Below, piece after piece: positions 42,761 to 51,523 of a DNA stretch of 64,000 nt. Location of the stretch: contig CAJUBU010000013.1 in the NCBI GenBank assembly GCA_910585095.1, positions 1 to 64,000 of the forward strand, read 5' to 3'. The position numbers and the translations under genes are program-made. The notes beneath the pieces are model-generated. The model made no database searches and was not told where the DNA came from. It worked only from the letters and a program-made list of their open reading frames with translations. Origin of the DNA: an uncultured Lachnospira sp. (GTDB taxonomy: Bacteria; Bacillota; Clostridia; Lachnospirales; Lachnospiraceae). Each line of letters opens with the position of its first letter. Position 1 is the first letter of the stretch.

Positions 42761-43996
42761 TTAAAGACTTTTTGTTAAATCAATGTTAAGGTGTCTTGGC
42801 AAACCATCAACCATAATAGGAGAAAGTTCAGCTTGAATAAGTGGTCTGATATAATGAATTAAATCTTCTGTAATAAAGTCATCATCTGTAATCCATTCAA
42901 GAGGCACTTTCTTTTCAATATTAGCAATTTTGTGAACATCGTGTGTTTCTGTAATGCACATATATGGGTCATCAGAAATTCTCTTTAATACAACAACCTT
43001 GCCAGATTCATCTTCAAATGCAGCTTTTACAGCAGCACCGCCAACATTGAATGCTTCTGTAATATCGGTACGAGATGTCATATGTGCAGCACAACGCTGA
43101 AGGGTTGCAAATTCAATAGCACGTGCTTTAACACCAATTTCAGCAGCTACCTTATTAGCAAGGAACCTGGCAGTACCAGCAAGCTGTTTGTGTCCAAATG
43201 CATCGACAACTTCCACATGGTCGGAAAGCTCAAATACATAGCGACCATCTGCAACCTTAACACCTTCAGAAACAGCAATTACCATAGACTTTCCTGTTGA
43301 ACTTTTTTCTTTGACACGCTGCATAAAATGGTCAATATCAAATACCTTTTCTGGCAGATAAATTAAGTCTACGCCTTCACAGTCCTCACCTTTGGCAAGA
43401 GCGGCAGCAGCAGTAAGCCAGCCTGCGTTACGTCCCATAATTTCAACAATTGTAATAGTTGGGTAGTCATATACAAGTCCGTCACGAATAATCTCTTTCA
43501 TTGTTGCGGCAATAAACTTTGCGGCACTTCCATAACCTGGTGTGTGGTCTGTCACAGCAAGGTCATTATCAATTGTTTTTGGAACCCCCATAAATTTAAT
43601 ATCACTTCCAATTAAGATAGAATAATCAGAAAGCTTTTTAATCGTATCCATAGAGTCGTTTCCGCCTATGTAAAAGAAATACTTAATTTCTAATTCATTT
43701 AGGATATCAAAAATCTTATCATATGTTTCCCTATCTGCACTGATTTCAGGAAGCTTAAATCTACATGAACCAAGATATGAAGATGGGGTTCTCTTTAATA
43801 AGTCAATATCAATATCAGAATTAATTTTATCTGAAAGGTCTACATATTGACGGTCAAGAAGTCCCTTGATACCATGACGCATACCATAAATTTTTTTTGC
43901 ACCTCTGTCTTTTGCTGTCTTAAATACACCAGCAAGACTTGAATTAATTACTGATGTAGGTCCACCTGACTGACCAACAATTACATTACCAACCAT
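42761..43996 (-). CDS. pfp: Diphosphate-dependent 6-phosphofructokinase
   Basis: The ATG at 43996 follows GGAGG by 5 nt. The 411-residue phosphofructokinase has GQSGGPTSVINSS (phosphate loop), GGNDSMD (111-117), PKTIDNDL (139-146) and MGRNAGWLTAA. ATP enzymes have GGDGS and PGTIDND; Asp in place of the second Gly and Lys in place of Gly are the changes that exclude ATP and mark PPi use. So it probably works reversibly with PPi in glycolysis, as in many Clostridia. The specificity is motif-based inference. Confidence 0.92.
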   Translation of the reverse strand: MVGNVIVGQSGGPTSVINSSLAGVFKTAKDRGAKKIYGMRHGIKGLLDRQYVDLSDKINSDIDIDLLKRTPSSYLGSCRFKLPEISADRETYDKIFDILNELEIKYFFYIGGNDSMDTIKKLSDYSILIGSDIKFMGVPKTIDNDLAVTDHTPGYGSAAKFIAATMKEIIRDGLVYDYPTITIVEIMGRNAGWLTAAAALAKGEDCEGVDLIYLPEKVFDIDHFMQRVKEKSSTGKSMVIAVSEGVKVADGRYVFELSDHVEVVDAFGHKQLAGTARFLANKVAAEIGVKARAIEFATLQRCAAHMTSRTDITEAFNVGGAAVKAAFEDESGKVVVLKRISDDPYMCITETHDVHKIANIEKKVPLEWITDDDFITEDLIHYIRPLIQAELSPIMVDGLPRHLNIDLTKSL

Positions 43997-44265
43997 AATT
44001 TCCTCCATTTCTCCGCACAGCGGAATACTATCGTGGAGCCTGAAAACAATTTTATAAAACAGACTGTCCAGCTCTTAATATATTATGTTATTTCACGAAG
44101 TATTTATGCAAATATGTTATCATATTTGTGCGAATTATACAATAGTATGTTTTGCGTATTATAATGATAGAGCATAAAATTAGAATTTTTTTGAAAAAAA
44201 TAATTTATTTTTCGATAAATTTTTTATATGACTAAAATTAAAATAATTGAATAAAGTTAAAGTAA

Positions 44266-44301
44266 TTGACAACATACTTTAGTTAGTATATTCTAACTAA
44301 A
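44266..44301 (+). promoter_or_regulatory. Promoter with inverted-repeat operator for the ABC exporter
   Basis: TTGACA (44266-44271) is followed by TATTCT (44289-44294, 17-nt spacing) or TATATT. The perfect inverted repeat TTTAGTTAG (44278-44286) and CTAACTAAA (44293-44301) encloses the -10 region. This is typical of TetR/MarR-type control of drug or peptide exporters. The leader to the ATPase start is about 210 nt and includes a fragment of repeat R2. Confidence 0.72.
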
Positions 44302-44373
44302 AGATAAATTTAACAAGTTTTATAAAAAAATTTATTGATATAAATAATTTGTTAGTATATATTTAATTTTATT

Positions 44374-44400
44374 AAGTACCAAAAAGGATTGCAAATATCC
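44374..44400 (+). repeat. Dispersed repeat R2, copy f
   Basis: AAGTACCAAAAA then GGATTGCAAATATCC within the ABC exporter leader. The rest of 43997-44514 shows the promoter described and nothing else. Confidence 0.5.
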
Positions 44401-44514
44401 ACTTGACTGAAATTTTATAAAAATAGATTCTATTTATTTTTAGGAACAATATATTAAGGGTTATATTTGCAAAATTTTTTATTAATATAAAAAATATTTA
44501 AGAGAGGAAAAAAG

Positions 44515-45231
44515 ATGTCCAACAAAGAAAAAAATTTTTTAGAAATTGTAGATTTAAAAAAAGGCTTTGGAACTGGAGAAACAAGGCAGGAGGTTCTTCG
44601 CGGCATGACTTTTAGTGTTGCAAAGGGAGAATTTTGTGTGCTTCTTGGACCTTCTGGTTCAGGAAAGTCTACACTGCTTAATATTATTGGCGGAATAGAC
44701 AGCGCGGATTCAGGATATATCTCTATAAATGGCGATAAATTAAAGGATTTAGATGAAAAAAGGTTGACACAGTATCGTAGAAAACATTTAGGATATGTTT
44801 TTCAAATGTATAATTTAATTGGGAATCTAAATGTAAAAGAAAATATTGAAGTTGGAGCTTATTTATCAGATAATCCACTTGATATTGACGAGCTTCTTGG
44901 TACGCTTGGGCTTTATGAACATAAATATAAATTGCCCAATCAGCTTTCTGGTGGACAACAGCAGCGAGTATCCATTGGGCGAGCAATTGTTAAAAATCCA
45001 GATATACTACTGTGTGATGAGCCAACAGGCGCGCTCGATTATAGTACATCAAAGGAAATATTGAAATTAATTGAAGATGTCAATGCAAAATATAAAAACA
45101 CGATTATTATGGTTACACATAACGAAGAAATTAAAAATATGGCAGACCATGTAATTAAACTACGTGATGGAATTGTTCGCTATAATGAGCTTAATGCAAA
45201 TAAAATTTCAGCTGTTAATTTAGAGTGGTAA
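44515..45231 (+). CDS. ABC transporter ATP-binding protein (MacB/LolD type)
   Basis: A 238-residue ATPase with Walker A GPSGSGKST (45-53), Q-loop FQMYNLIGNL, signature LSGGQQQRV, Walker B ILLCDEPTGALD and the H-loop MVTHNEE. The LxxDEPTGALD form is typical of ATPases paired with FtsX/MacB permeases in antimicrobial peptide export or lipoprotein release. The permease gene follows 98 bp downstream. An operator-type promoter lies upstream. Confidence 0.95.
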   Translation: MSNKEKNFLEIVDLKKGFGTGETRQEVLRGMTFSVAKGEFCVLLGPSGSGKSTLLNIIGGIDSADSGYISINGDKLKDLDEKRLTQYRRKHLGYVFQMYNLIGNLNVKENIEVGAYLSDNPLDIDELLGTLGLYEHKYKLPNQLSGGQQQRVSIGRAIVKNPDILLCDEPTGALDYSTSKEILKLIEDVNAKYKNTIIMVTHNEEIKNMADHVIKLRDGIVRYNELNANKISAVNLEW

Positions 45232-45261
45232 GAAAGATAGAAGAAAATATCAACATTAGCT

Positions 45262-45281
45262 ATTAATAACTAGTTATTAAT
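45262..45281. promoter_or_regulatory. Perfect 20-bp palindrome between ABC ATPase and permease genes
   Basis: ATTAATAACTAGTTATTAAT is a perfect palindrome without a loop, located in the 98-bp gap between the two coding sequences. It could be a DNA-binding site or a weak hairpin tuning the permease level. Confidence 0.45.
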
Positions 45282-45329
45282 GACTGAAAATTAGTGAACA
45301 AGACTCACAATAATGAAAGGTTTAAATTT

Positions 45330-47879
45330 ATGAAAAATAATGAGAAAAAATATGTTAAAGTAAGAAATCCTCTTATAAGGCGTATTTTTAAAGAACTTTT
45401 GGGAGATTGGAGAAAATATCTTGTAGTAAGTTTGTTTCTTATTCTTACAATTGGATTTGTATCTGGAATGTATGTTGCCAATGAAAGCATGATGAAAGCA
45501 GCCAATGAGGGTGTGGCTAAATATAAGTTAGAAGATGGGCATGTCGAATTAAAACAGAAAGTAGACGAAAAACTGCTTTTAGCTATTGAGTCTGGAGAAA
45601 AAGCAGATATAAAACAATATTACTTAGATAAAGCAAAAGAGGAATTAGATACGGAATTTGAGAACAAATTTGGTTATGGCGCGTTGCATGAGGAGGTCTA
45701 TCAAAAGGCATATAATGAGACTTGGAACGATATTAAGAACAAAGTTAATGAAAAATATATTGAGGAAAAAGATAAATATGGATTGGATAATGCAGATTTT
45801 AAAGTTGTTTCAACAAAACTATATGAAAATTTTTATAGGAATGAAGAAGAAGACTATAATAATGATGGTATTGTTGATGGAACTGTTCGCATTTATGCAA
45901 AAACACAAGATATTAATTTAGCATGTCTAATGGAAGGAAGTTTGCCAAAGACAGAAGATGAAATTGCAGTTGACCGTATGCACGCTGATAATGTTGGAAT
46001 AAAGGTAGGCGATACAGTTACCATTAGCGGACAGCTTTATCATGTTGTGGGGTTGATTGCTTATGTAAATTATTCAACGCTTCATGAAAAAAATACAGAC
46101 CTTATTTTTGATGCTCTAAAGTTTAATGTGGCAATGGTGACAGCGGACGGTTTTAAGCGCTTAAATAAAGAGGTTCATTATACATACGCATGGCAGTATG
46201 AAAAAAAGCCTACTGATGAAAAAGAAGAAAAAATTTTTTCAGATAATTTTTTAGAGGCGCTTCTTACACATGCAATTGTCGGTGATAATGAAATTGTAGA
46301 GTATATTCCTCAATATGCCAATTCAGCAATTAATTTTGCAACAAATGATATTGGCTCTGATAAGGCGATGGGCGGTGTTCTTTTGGATATTTTGACCGTT
46401 ATTATTGCATTTATTTTTGCTGTTACCATCAGCAATACAATAACAAAAGAAGCACAGGTAATTGGCACGCTTCGCGCTTCTGGATACAGTAAAAAAGAAT
46501 TGATTGAACATTATATTTCGGCTCCTGTTATTGTGACATTTATTTCGGCAGGTATTGGCAATATACTAGGATATACGGTGCTTAAAAATGTAGTTGTTTC
46601 AATGTATTATAATAGTTATAGTTTGCCTACATATGAAACGGTATGGAATCCATCTGCATTTTTTAAGACAACGCTTATTCCATTGTTTTTAATGTTTGTT
46701 GTCAATCTCATTGTTATTATTAAGATGATGCAGCATACGCCATTACAATTTTTGCGCCGTGATTTAAAGAAAACAAAACGGAAAAAAGCAATACGCTTGC
46801 CAAGATGGGCATTTTTAAAACGATTTCGTCTGCGTATTATGCTTCAAAATATTCCTAATTATCTCGTTCTTTTTTTTGGTGTTTTCTTTATTATGATAAT
46901 GCTTGCAATGGCAGTTGGTATGCCTGATACGCTTGATTTTTATAAGGATAATGTTGAAGATATGATGTTTGCAAAATATCAGTATCTATTAAAGTCTTAT
47001 AAGGATGAAGCAGGCGATGTGGTTTATACTCAAAATGAGGATGCTGAAAAGTTTAATATGAAGTCTTTGGAAAAAAAGAGTGATGCATTAAATGAAGAAA
47101 TTTCAGTATATGGAATTTCAGATAACAGTAAGTATGTAAAAATCGAAAATTTAGAGGCGCTTGAGGAAAATGAAGTTTATATTTCAGCTTCTTTTCAAGA
47201 TAAATATAATCTTGAAATTGGCGATAGTATCATACTGGATGAAAAATATGAGAATAAGCAGTATTCCTTTAAAGTTGCGGGATTTTATGAACAAAGTTTA
47301 AATATTACAATTTTTATGCCTATAAAAAATTTTTGTTCAGTATTTGATTTTGAGGAGAATGAATTTGGCGGTTATATGTCAAATTCTGAAATTACAGATA
47401 TTCAAGAAGAAAATATTGCTGCTATTATCACCGAGAAAGATATTACAAAAATGTGCGACCAACTCGACCATTCAATGGGCTCTTATATGGAATATTTTGA
47501 ATTTTTATGTGTTCTTTTGTCAGCAGCGCTTATCTATCTTCTCACAAAAATTATTATAGAAAAGAATGAAAATGCAATATCTATGACAAAAATTTTAGGC
47601 TATGAAAATAAAGAGATCGCTAGTTTATATTTGTTTTCTACAACAATAATATTAATTTTTATCAATAGCATTAGTGCGATTTTAGGCGTGCTTGTTATGC
47701 AGCAGGCATGGAAAGCAATTATGTCTAGTTATAGCGGTTGGTTTGCATTTGTTATTGAACCAATTGGTTATGTGAAAATGTTTGCCTTTGTCTTTGTTGG
47801 ATATTTAATTGTTATGATTTTTGATTTTAGAAGGATTAAGAAAATTCCAATGGATAAGGCATTAAAAACCGTAGAGTGA
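45330..47879 (+). CDS. FtsX-like ABC transporter permease
   Basis: The ATG at 45330 follows AAAGG; an upstream GTG at 45294 lacks a ribosome-binding site. In the 849-residue protein the first membrane segment is near 27-47, followed by a large Lys/Glu-rich extracytoplasmic region (about 50-345). Three segments form the first FtsX domain, then comes a second extracytoplasmic region and a C-terminal FtsX block (about 730-840). It pairs with the ATPase upstream. Export or mechanotransmission is likely; the substrate is unknown. Confidence 0.9.
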   Translation: MKNNEKKYVKVRNPLIRRIFKELLGDWRKYLVVSLFLILTIGFVSGMYVANESMMKAANEGVAKYKLEDGHVELKQKVDEKLLLAIESGEKADIKQYYLDKAKEELDTEFENKFGYGALHEEVYQKAYNETWNDIKNKVNEKYIEEKDKYGLDNADFKVVSTKLYENFYRNEEEDYNNDGIVDGTVRIYAKTQDINLACLMEGSLPKTEDEIAVDRMHADNVGIKVGDTVTISGQLYHVVGLIAYVNYSTLHEKNTDLIFDALKFNVAMVTADGFKRLNKEVHYTYAWQYEKKPTDEKEEKIFSDNFLEALLTHAIVGDNEIVEYIPQYANSAINFATNDIGSDKAMGGVLLDILTVIIAFIFAVTISNTITKEAQVIGTLRASGYSKKELIEHYISAPVIVTFISAGIGNILGYTVLKNVVVSMYYNSYSLPTYETVWNPSAFFKTTLIPLFLMFVVNLIVIIKMMQHTPLQFLRRDLKKTKRKKAIRLPRWAFLKRFRLRIMLQNIPNYLVLFFGVFFIMIMLAMAVGMPDTLDFYKDNVEDMMFAKYQYLLKSYKDEAGDVVYTQNEDAEKFNMKSLEKKSDALNEEISVYGISDNSKYVKIENLEALEENEVYISASFQDKYNLEIGDSIILDEKYENKQYSFKVAGFYEQSLNITIFMPIKNFCSVFDFEENEFGGYMSNSEITDIQEENIAAIITEKDITKMCDQLDHSMGSYMEYFEFLCVLLSAALIYLLTKIIIEKNENAISMTKILGYENKEIASLYLFSTTIILIFINSISAILGVLVMQQAWKAIMSSYSGWFAFVIEPIGYVKMFAFVFVGYLIVMIFDFRRIKKIPMDKALKTVE

Positions 47880-47902
47880 TTTTTGAGCATAGGTATTTAT
47901 TC

Positions 47903-47931
47903 TTGATGATTTTTTTGTATAGGGGTATAAT
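47903..47931 (+). promoter_or_regulatory. Promoter of the HD-domain gene
   Basis: TTGATG (47903-47908), 17-nt spacer, TATAAT (47926-47931). The 180-nt leader that follows contains GATTGAAAAT/ATTTTCAATC (47940-47970). Confidence 0.6.
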
Positions 47932-48121
47932 AAATATAAGATTGAAAATCATGAATTTAAATTTTCAATCAATAAATTATTGTGCAAAAGATTGTGGCAT
48001 ATAAAAGGTTATATAACAGTCTTGTTAAAACCGGAACTATTTGCTGCCCTTAAAAATAAGTCGCAGCATAGAAGTTAAATAAAAATGAAAAAGAAATAAA
48101 AAATAAAAGGAATGATAGGTA

Positions 48122-48685
48122 ATGGCAACCAAAATGTATAAAGTTCAAAAGCCTTACAAGAGAAAAGGAAATTTATATCACTATATTATAAAAGGTGTGT
48201 CTAATTATTCTAAAAATTTAGATAAAAGAAAAGCAGCTTCAATAAAACGATATAAGACAAATATTAAAGAGATTGCTAATAGTTCAGTTGTACAGCAGAT
48301 GAAACAATTTAATCACCATAGTCATACAAGTTGTTTTACACATTCTGTACATGTGTCTTATATGAATTATCTGGTTTGCAATAAATTAAATTTAGATAGT
48401 TATGCGGCTGCAAAAGCAGGACTTTTACATGATTTGTTTTTGTATGACTGGCATCACTATAAAACAAAGCAAGACGAGAGACTGCATGGATTTGAGCATC
48501 CCAATAAAGCTTTAAAAAATGCGCATAAATATTTTAATTTAACTAAAAAAGAGGGAGACATTATAGTAAAACATATGTTTCCGCTTACATTCACACCGCC
48601 TTCCTATAAGGAAACATTTGTTATTGTAATGACGGATAAAATATGCAGTGTGGGTGAGGTGTTAGACCGATATCTTAGAAAGTGA
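48122..48685 (+). CDS. HD-domain phosphohydrolase-like protein
   Basis: A 187-residue protein with a lysine-rich N-terminus and an HD domain: HHSHTSCFTHSVHVSYMNYL, then AGLLHDLFLYDWHHYK with the HD pair, then HPNKALKNA and a late MTDKICS Asp. Related small HD proteins in Clostridia are uncharacterised metal-dependent phosphohydrolases. The start is set by AAAGGA near 48107. A terminator follows directly. Confidence 0.82.
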   Translation: MATKMYKVQKPYKRKGNLYHYIIKGVSNYSKNLDKRKAASIKRYKTNIKEIANSSVVQQMKQFNHHSHTSCFTHSVHVSYMNYLVCNKLNLDSYAAAKAGLLHDLFLYDWHHYKTKQDERLHGFEHPNKALKNAHKYFNLTKKEGDIIVKHMFPLTFTPPSYKETFVIVMTDKICSVGEVLDRYLRK

Positions 48686-48692
48686 TGCACTC

Positions 48693-48720
48693 CCACCACT
48701 TTCGTAGTGGTGGTTTTCTT
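48693..48720 (+). terminator. Terminator of the HD-domain gene
   Basis: CCACCACT (48693-48700) and AGTGGTGG (48706-48713), followed by TTTTCTT. Confidence 0.88.
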
Positions 48721-48761
48721 GCTAAAAGAAAATAAAAAATAGAGCGGTATGGAGGTTAAAA

Positions 48762-49325
48762 ATGAAAAAACAAGAATGGAAACCAGGAAATATGTTATAT
48801 CCAGTGCCAGTGGTAATGGTAAGCTGTGCAAGAGAAGGAGAAAAACCAAATATCATTACCGTTGCGTGGGCAGGAACGATATGTTCAGACCCTGTAATGT
48901 TGTCTATATCGGTGAGAAAGGAACGATATTCTCACAGCATTATATCAGATACCAAAGAATTTGTGGTAAATCTTACAACACAATCGCTTTGTACGGCAAC
49001 GGACTATTGTGGTGTTAAGTCTGGCAAAGATATTGATAAATTTAAAGAGATGAACTTAACACCGTTACAATCCAATGTCGTTAAAGCACCAGGAATTGCA
49101 GAAAGTCCTGTTAATATTGAATGTAGGGTTGTGGATATAAAAGAGCTTGGCTCACATGATATGTTTATTGCAGAGGTAGTTTCAGTCAGTGTTGATGAAT
49201 CGCTTTTAGATGATAACAAAAGACTTGATTTACAAAAGGCAAATTTAATTGCATATTCACATGGTGAATATTTTATGTTAGGTGAAAAAATAGGAAAGTT
49301 TGGATTTTCAGTGGCAAAAAAATAA
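48762..49325 (+). CDS. Flavin reductase family protein
   Basis: A 187-residue FMN-binding split-barrel protein. The pattern NMLYPVPVVMVSC, ITVAWAGTICSDPVMLSISVRKERYSH and FVVNLTT matches the DIM6/NTAB-type flavin reductases, which bind FMN and pass electrons to partner enzymes or act as reductases themselves. GGAGG lies before the ATG. It sits 50 bp upstream of the OLD nuclease, which may be co-transcribed. Confidence 0.88.
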   Translation: MKKQEWKPGNMLYPVPVVMVSCAREGEKPNIITVAWAGTICSDPVMLSISVRKERYSHSIISDTKEFVVNLTTQSLCTATDYCGVKSGKDIDKFKEMNLTPLQSNVVKAPGIAESPVNIECRVVDIKELGSHDMFIAEVVSVSVDESLLDDNKRLDLQKANLIAYSHGEYFMLGEKIGKFGFSVAKK

Positions 49326-49374
49326 AATAAGTATTGCGCAACTTCTGTACTGTGCTTTAGAATGGGGGATTTTT

Positions 49375-51243
49375 GTGAAAATAAAAGAGGTTGAAGTAAG
49401 AAATTTTAAATCTGTAGACCAATTAAAAATTTCAGAAATAAATGATGTTCTTATACTTGTGGGACGCAATCATTCTGGTAAGTCTGTCATTATGGACGCG
49501 CTTCGTGTAGTCACTGGCAATTTAATGATTGATAAAAAGGATTTTCACAGTGATAAAGGAAATATTAGCATTTCTGTAAAATTGGAATTTTCCTCGTCCG
49601 ATTTAGAGTATCTTCACAAAAATGGAGTCTGCGGAAAAGCCAGAAAATATGAGATATGGAAAAATGGAATGAAACAAAAACTTCCATCTTTTGTAGAAAA
49701 TAGTCAGGGCGGAGGCATTTTAACATTTGAATATACATATGGAAGAGATGCATCGGTTCGTTATAGGGATGGCTCAAGAAAAAATAATCCTTATATAAAA
49801 GAGGTTCTTCCCAAAATCTATTATGTTGACCATTACCGAAATCAGACTGATATTAAAGAAGATTTGATTATGTTTGCACAGGACAACGGCTTGTCGGATA
49901 TAAGAGATAATAAATGTATTTTTGACAGCAAAAGAAAATGTAACCAATGTTTTGACTGTATTGGAATTATCAATAAAAAAAGTCCACAGGATTTAACCTT
50001 ATTGGAAACAAGCAGGCTGCTTCAGTTTAAGATGTTTAATCTCAATTTGAATGCTTTTGCAGAAAAATTGAATGTATATTTTGCTAAGAATGGCGGTTGT
50101 GGTGAGAAAATCCGTTATGAAATTCAATTTGATGTGGATAGATTATTTCAAATAGAAACGATTGTGGAAAATCCAGAACTTAAGATGCTTGGAAATTTGG
50201 ATTCATTAGGGGAAGGTATAAGAAGTATCTATACACTTTCTTTGCTGGAAACCTATGTTGAAACAAAAAATATAGCGCCTTATATTATTATGATTGAAGA
50301 TCCAGAAACATATCTTCACCCACATTTACAGAAAGTGGCAAGCAAGATACTATATCGCTTGTCCAAAAAGAATCAAGTTATTTTTTCAACACATGAACCT
50401 GAAATGTTATTTAATTTTTCATCAAAGAATATTAAACAGGTTTATAGTGATGATAATTATTGCACCCAAATTATGGAAAAAACAGATATTGATGGTATTC
50501 TCAATGATTTAGGGCATACAGCAAATGATTTGATGAATGTAAGTTTTGTGTTTATTGTGGAGGGAAAGCAGGATAGAAGCCGACTACCTTTATTGTTAAA
50601 TAAATATTATTCAGAAATTTATGATGAAAATCAGCAGTTAAGAAGAATTGCAATTCTTTCAACGAACAGTTGTACGAATATTAAGACTTATGCAAATTTG
50701 AAATATATTAATACTCTATATTTAAAAGATCAATTTATGATGATAAGGGATAGTGACGGAAAAGATAAAAACTTTTTGGGAAAACAGTTATGCAAATATT
50801 ATGGCGATAGAGAAAAAGAAGATAAAGGACATCTGCCAAGAGTGACAGAGAGAAATGTGCTAATATTGAGATATTATTCATTTGAAAATTACTTTTTATT
50901 TCCAGATGTTATGGCAAAGGTAGGTATTGTAAAAAGTGTTGACCAATTTTATGATATTTTATGGAGCAAATATCAAAAGTATCTCTATAAGCTGTCCAGT
51001 GTAAAAAATATGCTTCGGAAACTGAATATTCGTATAGAAAGCAGGCAAGATATTATTGATAATATAGAAAATATAAGAATTTATGTGCGGGGACATAATT
51101 TATATGATATTTTTTATGGTCGTTATAAGAATCAGGAGGAACATATTTTAACACAATATATTGAGGAAGCGCCAAGAGAAATATTTAAAGATATATTAGA
51201 TAAAATAGATGATTTTGTCTATTTTAATTCAAGAAAATTATAA
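49375..51243 (+). CDS. OLD family ATP-dependent endonuclease (AAA ATPase plus TOPRIM)
   Basis: GTG at 49375 after GGGGG is the likely start; it begins VKIKEVEVRNFKSV, the usual first strand. The 622-residue protein has Walker A GRNHSGKS (30-37), a signature-like LDSLGEGIRSIYTLSLL, and Walker B IMIEDPETYLHPH. The C-terminal TOPRIM domain has Glu in VEGKQDRSRLPLLL and the acidic pair in IRDSDGKDK. An unusual insertion carries C181-x7-C189-x2-C192-x2-C195. OLD proteins are nucleases, several linked to phage defence. No UvrD-like helicase is adjacent, so it is not a Gabija pair. Confidence 0.88.
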   Translation: MKIKEVEVRNFKSVDQLKISEINDVLILVGRNHSGKSVIMDALRVVTGNLMIDKKDFHSDKGNISISVKLEFSSSDLEYLHKNGVCGKARKYEIWKNGMKQKLPSFVENSQGGGILTFEYTYGRDASVRYRDGSRKNNPYIKEVLPKIYYVDHYRNQTDIKEDLIMFAQDNGLSDIRDNKCIFDSKRKCNQCFDCIGIINKKSPQDLTLLETSRLLQFKMFNLNLNAFAEKLNVYFAKNGGCGEKIRYEIQFDVDRLFQIETIVENPELKMLGNLDSLGEGIRSIYTLSLLETYVETKNIAPYIIMIEDPETYLHPHLQKVASKILYRLSKKNQVIFSTHEPEMLFNFSSKNIKQVYSDDNYCTQIMEKTDIDGILNDLGHTANDLMNVSFVFIVEGKQDRSRLPLLLNKYYSEIYDENQQLRRIAILSTNSCTNIKTYANLKYINTLYLKDQFMMIRDSDGKDKNFLGKQLCKYYGDREKEDKGHLPRVTERNVLILRYYSFENYFLFPDVMAKVGIVKSVDQFYDILWSKYQKYLYKLSSVKNMLRKLNIRIESRQDIIDNIENIRIYVRGHNLYDIFYGRYKNQEEHILTQYIEEAPREIFKDILDKIDDFVYFNSRKL

Positions 51244-51301
51244 AATAATATCCATATACATAAATTTATATGAATTTATATTTTAGGTCTTTACAAAGAA
51301 T

Positions 51302-51363
51302 TGTTAACGTGATAATATGAACTTGTTACAGAATTGTTACAAATTAGTTAAATGAATTATAAA
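51302..51363 (+). promoter_or_regulatory. Promoter region with WalR-like repeats before the M23 gene
   Basis: TGTTAC (51324-51329), five bases, TGTTAC (51335-51340) matches the WalR/YycF pattern TGTWAH-N5-TGTWAH. A third TGTTAA at 51302-51307 keeps the 11-bp helical phase. TTGTTA (51334-51339) and TATAAA (51358-51363), 18 nt apart, may be the promoter. WalR controls peptidoglycan hydrolases in Firmicutes. Confidence 0.55.
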
Positions 51364-51523
51364 ATTATAACAATTTATATTATGAAAAAATAAATGAGAC
51401 GAGTTTGTTTTGAAAATATTGTGTAAAGATATAAAGTTATACAAGTTTTCCAGTAAAATAACATTGGTAATAATATAAATTTTTAAGATGCTTATAAACA
51501 ATAATTACATATTGGAGGAAAAC

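Noticed and set aside
47970..48100. Possible fifth copy of the pseudoknot leader before the HD-domain gene (TTGCTGC and GCAGCATAGAAG)
   Set aside because: Only about 6-7 bp of stem B can be drawn, there is no stem A, and the segment is not at the ribosome-binding site.
49300..49374. N-terminal extension of the OLD nuclease overlapping the flavin reductase
   Set aside because: The GTG at 49375 has a G-rich ribosome-binding site and begins at the usual first strand of the ATPase domain.
49375..51243. Gabija-type defence pair
   Set aside because: The OLD protein is present but no UvrD-like helicase (GajB) is adjacent on either side.
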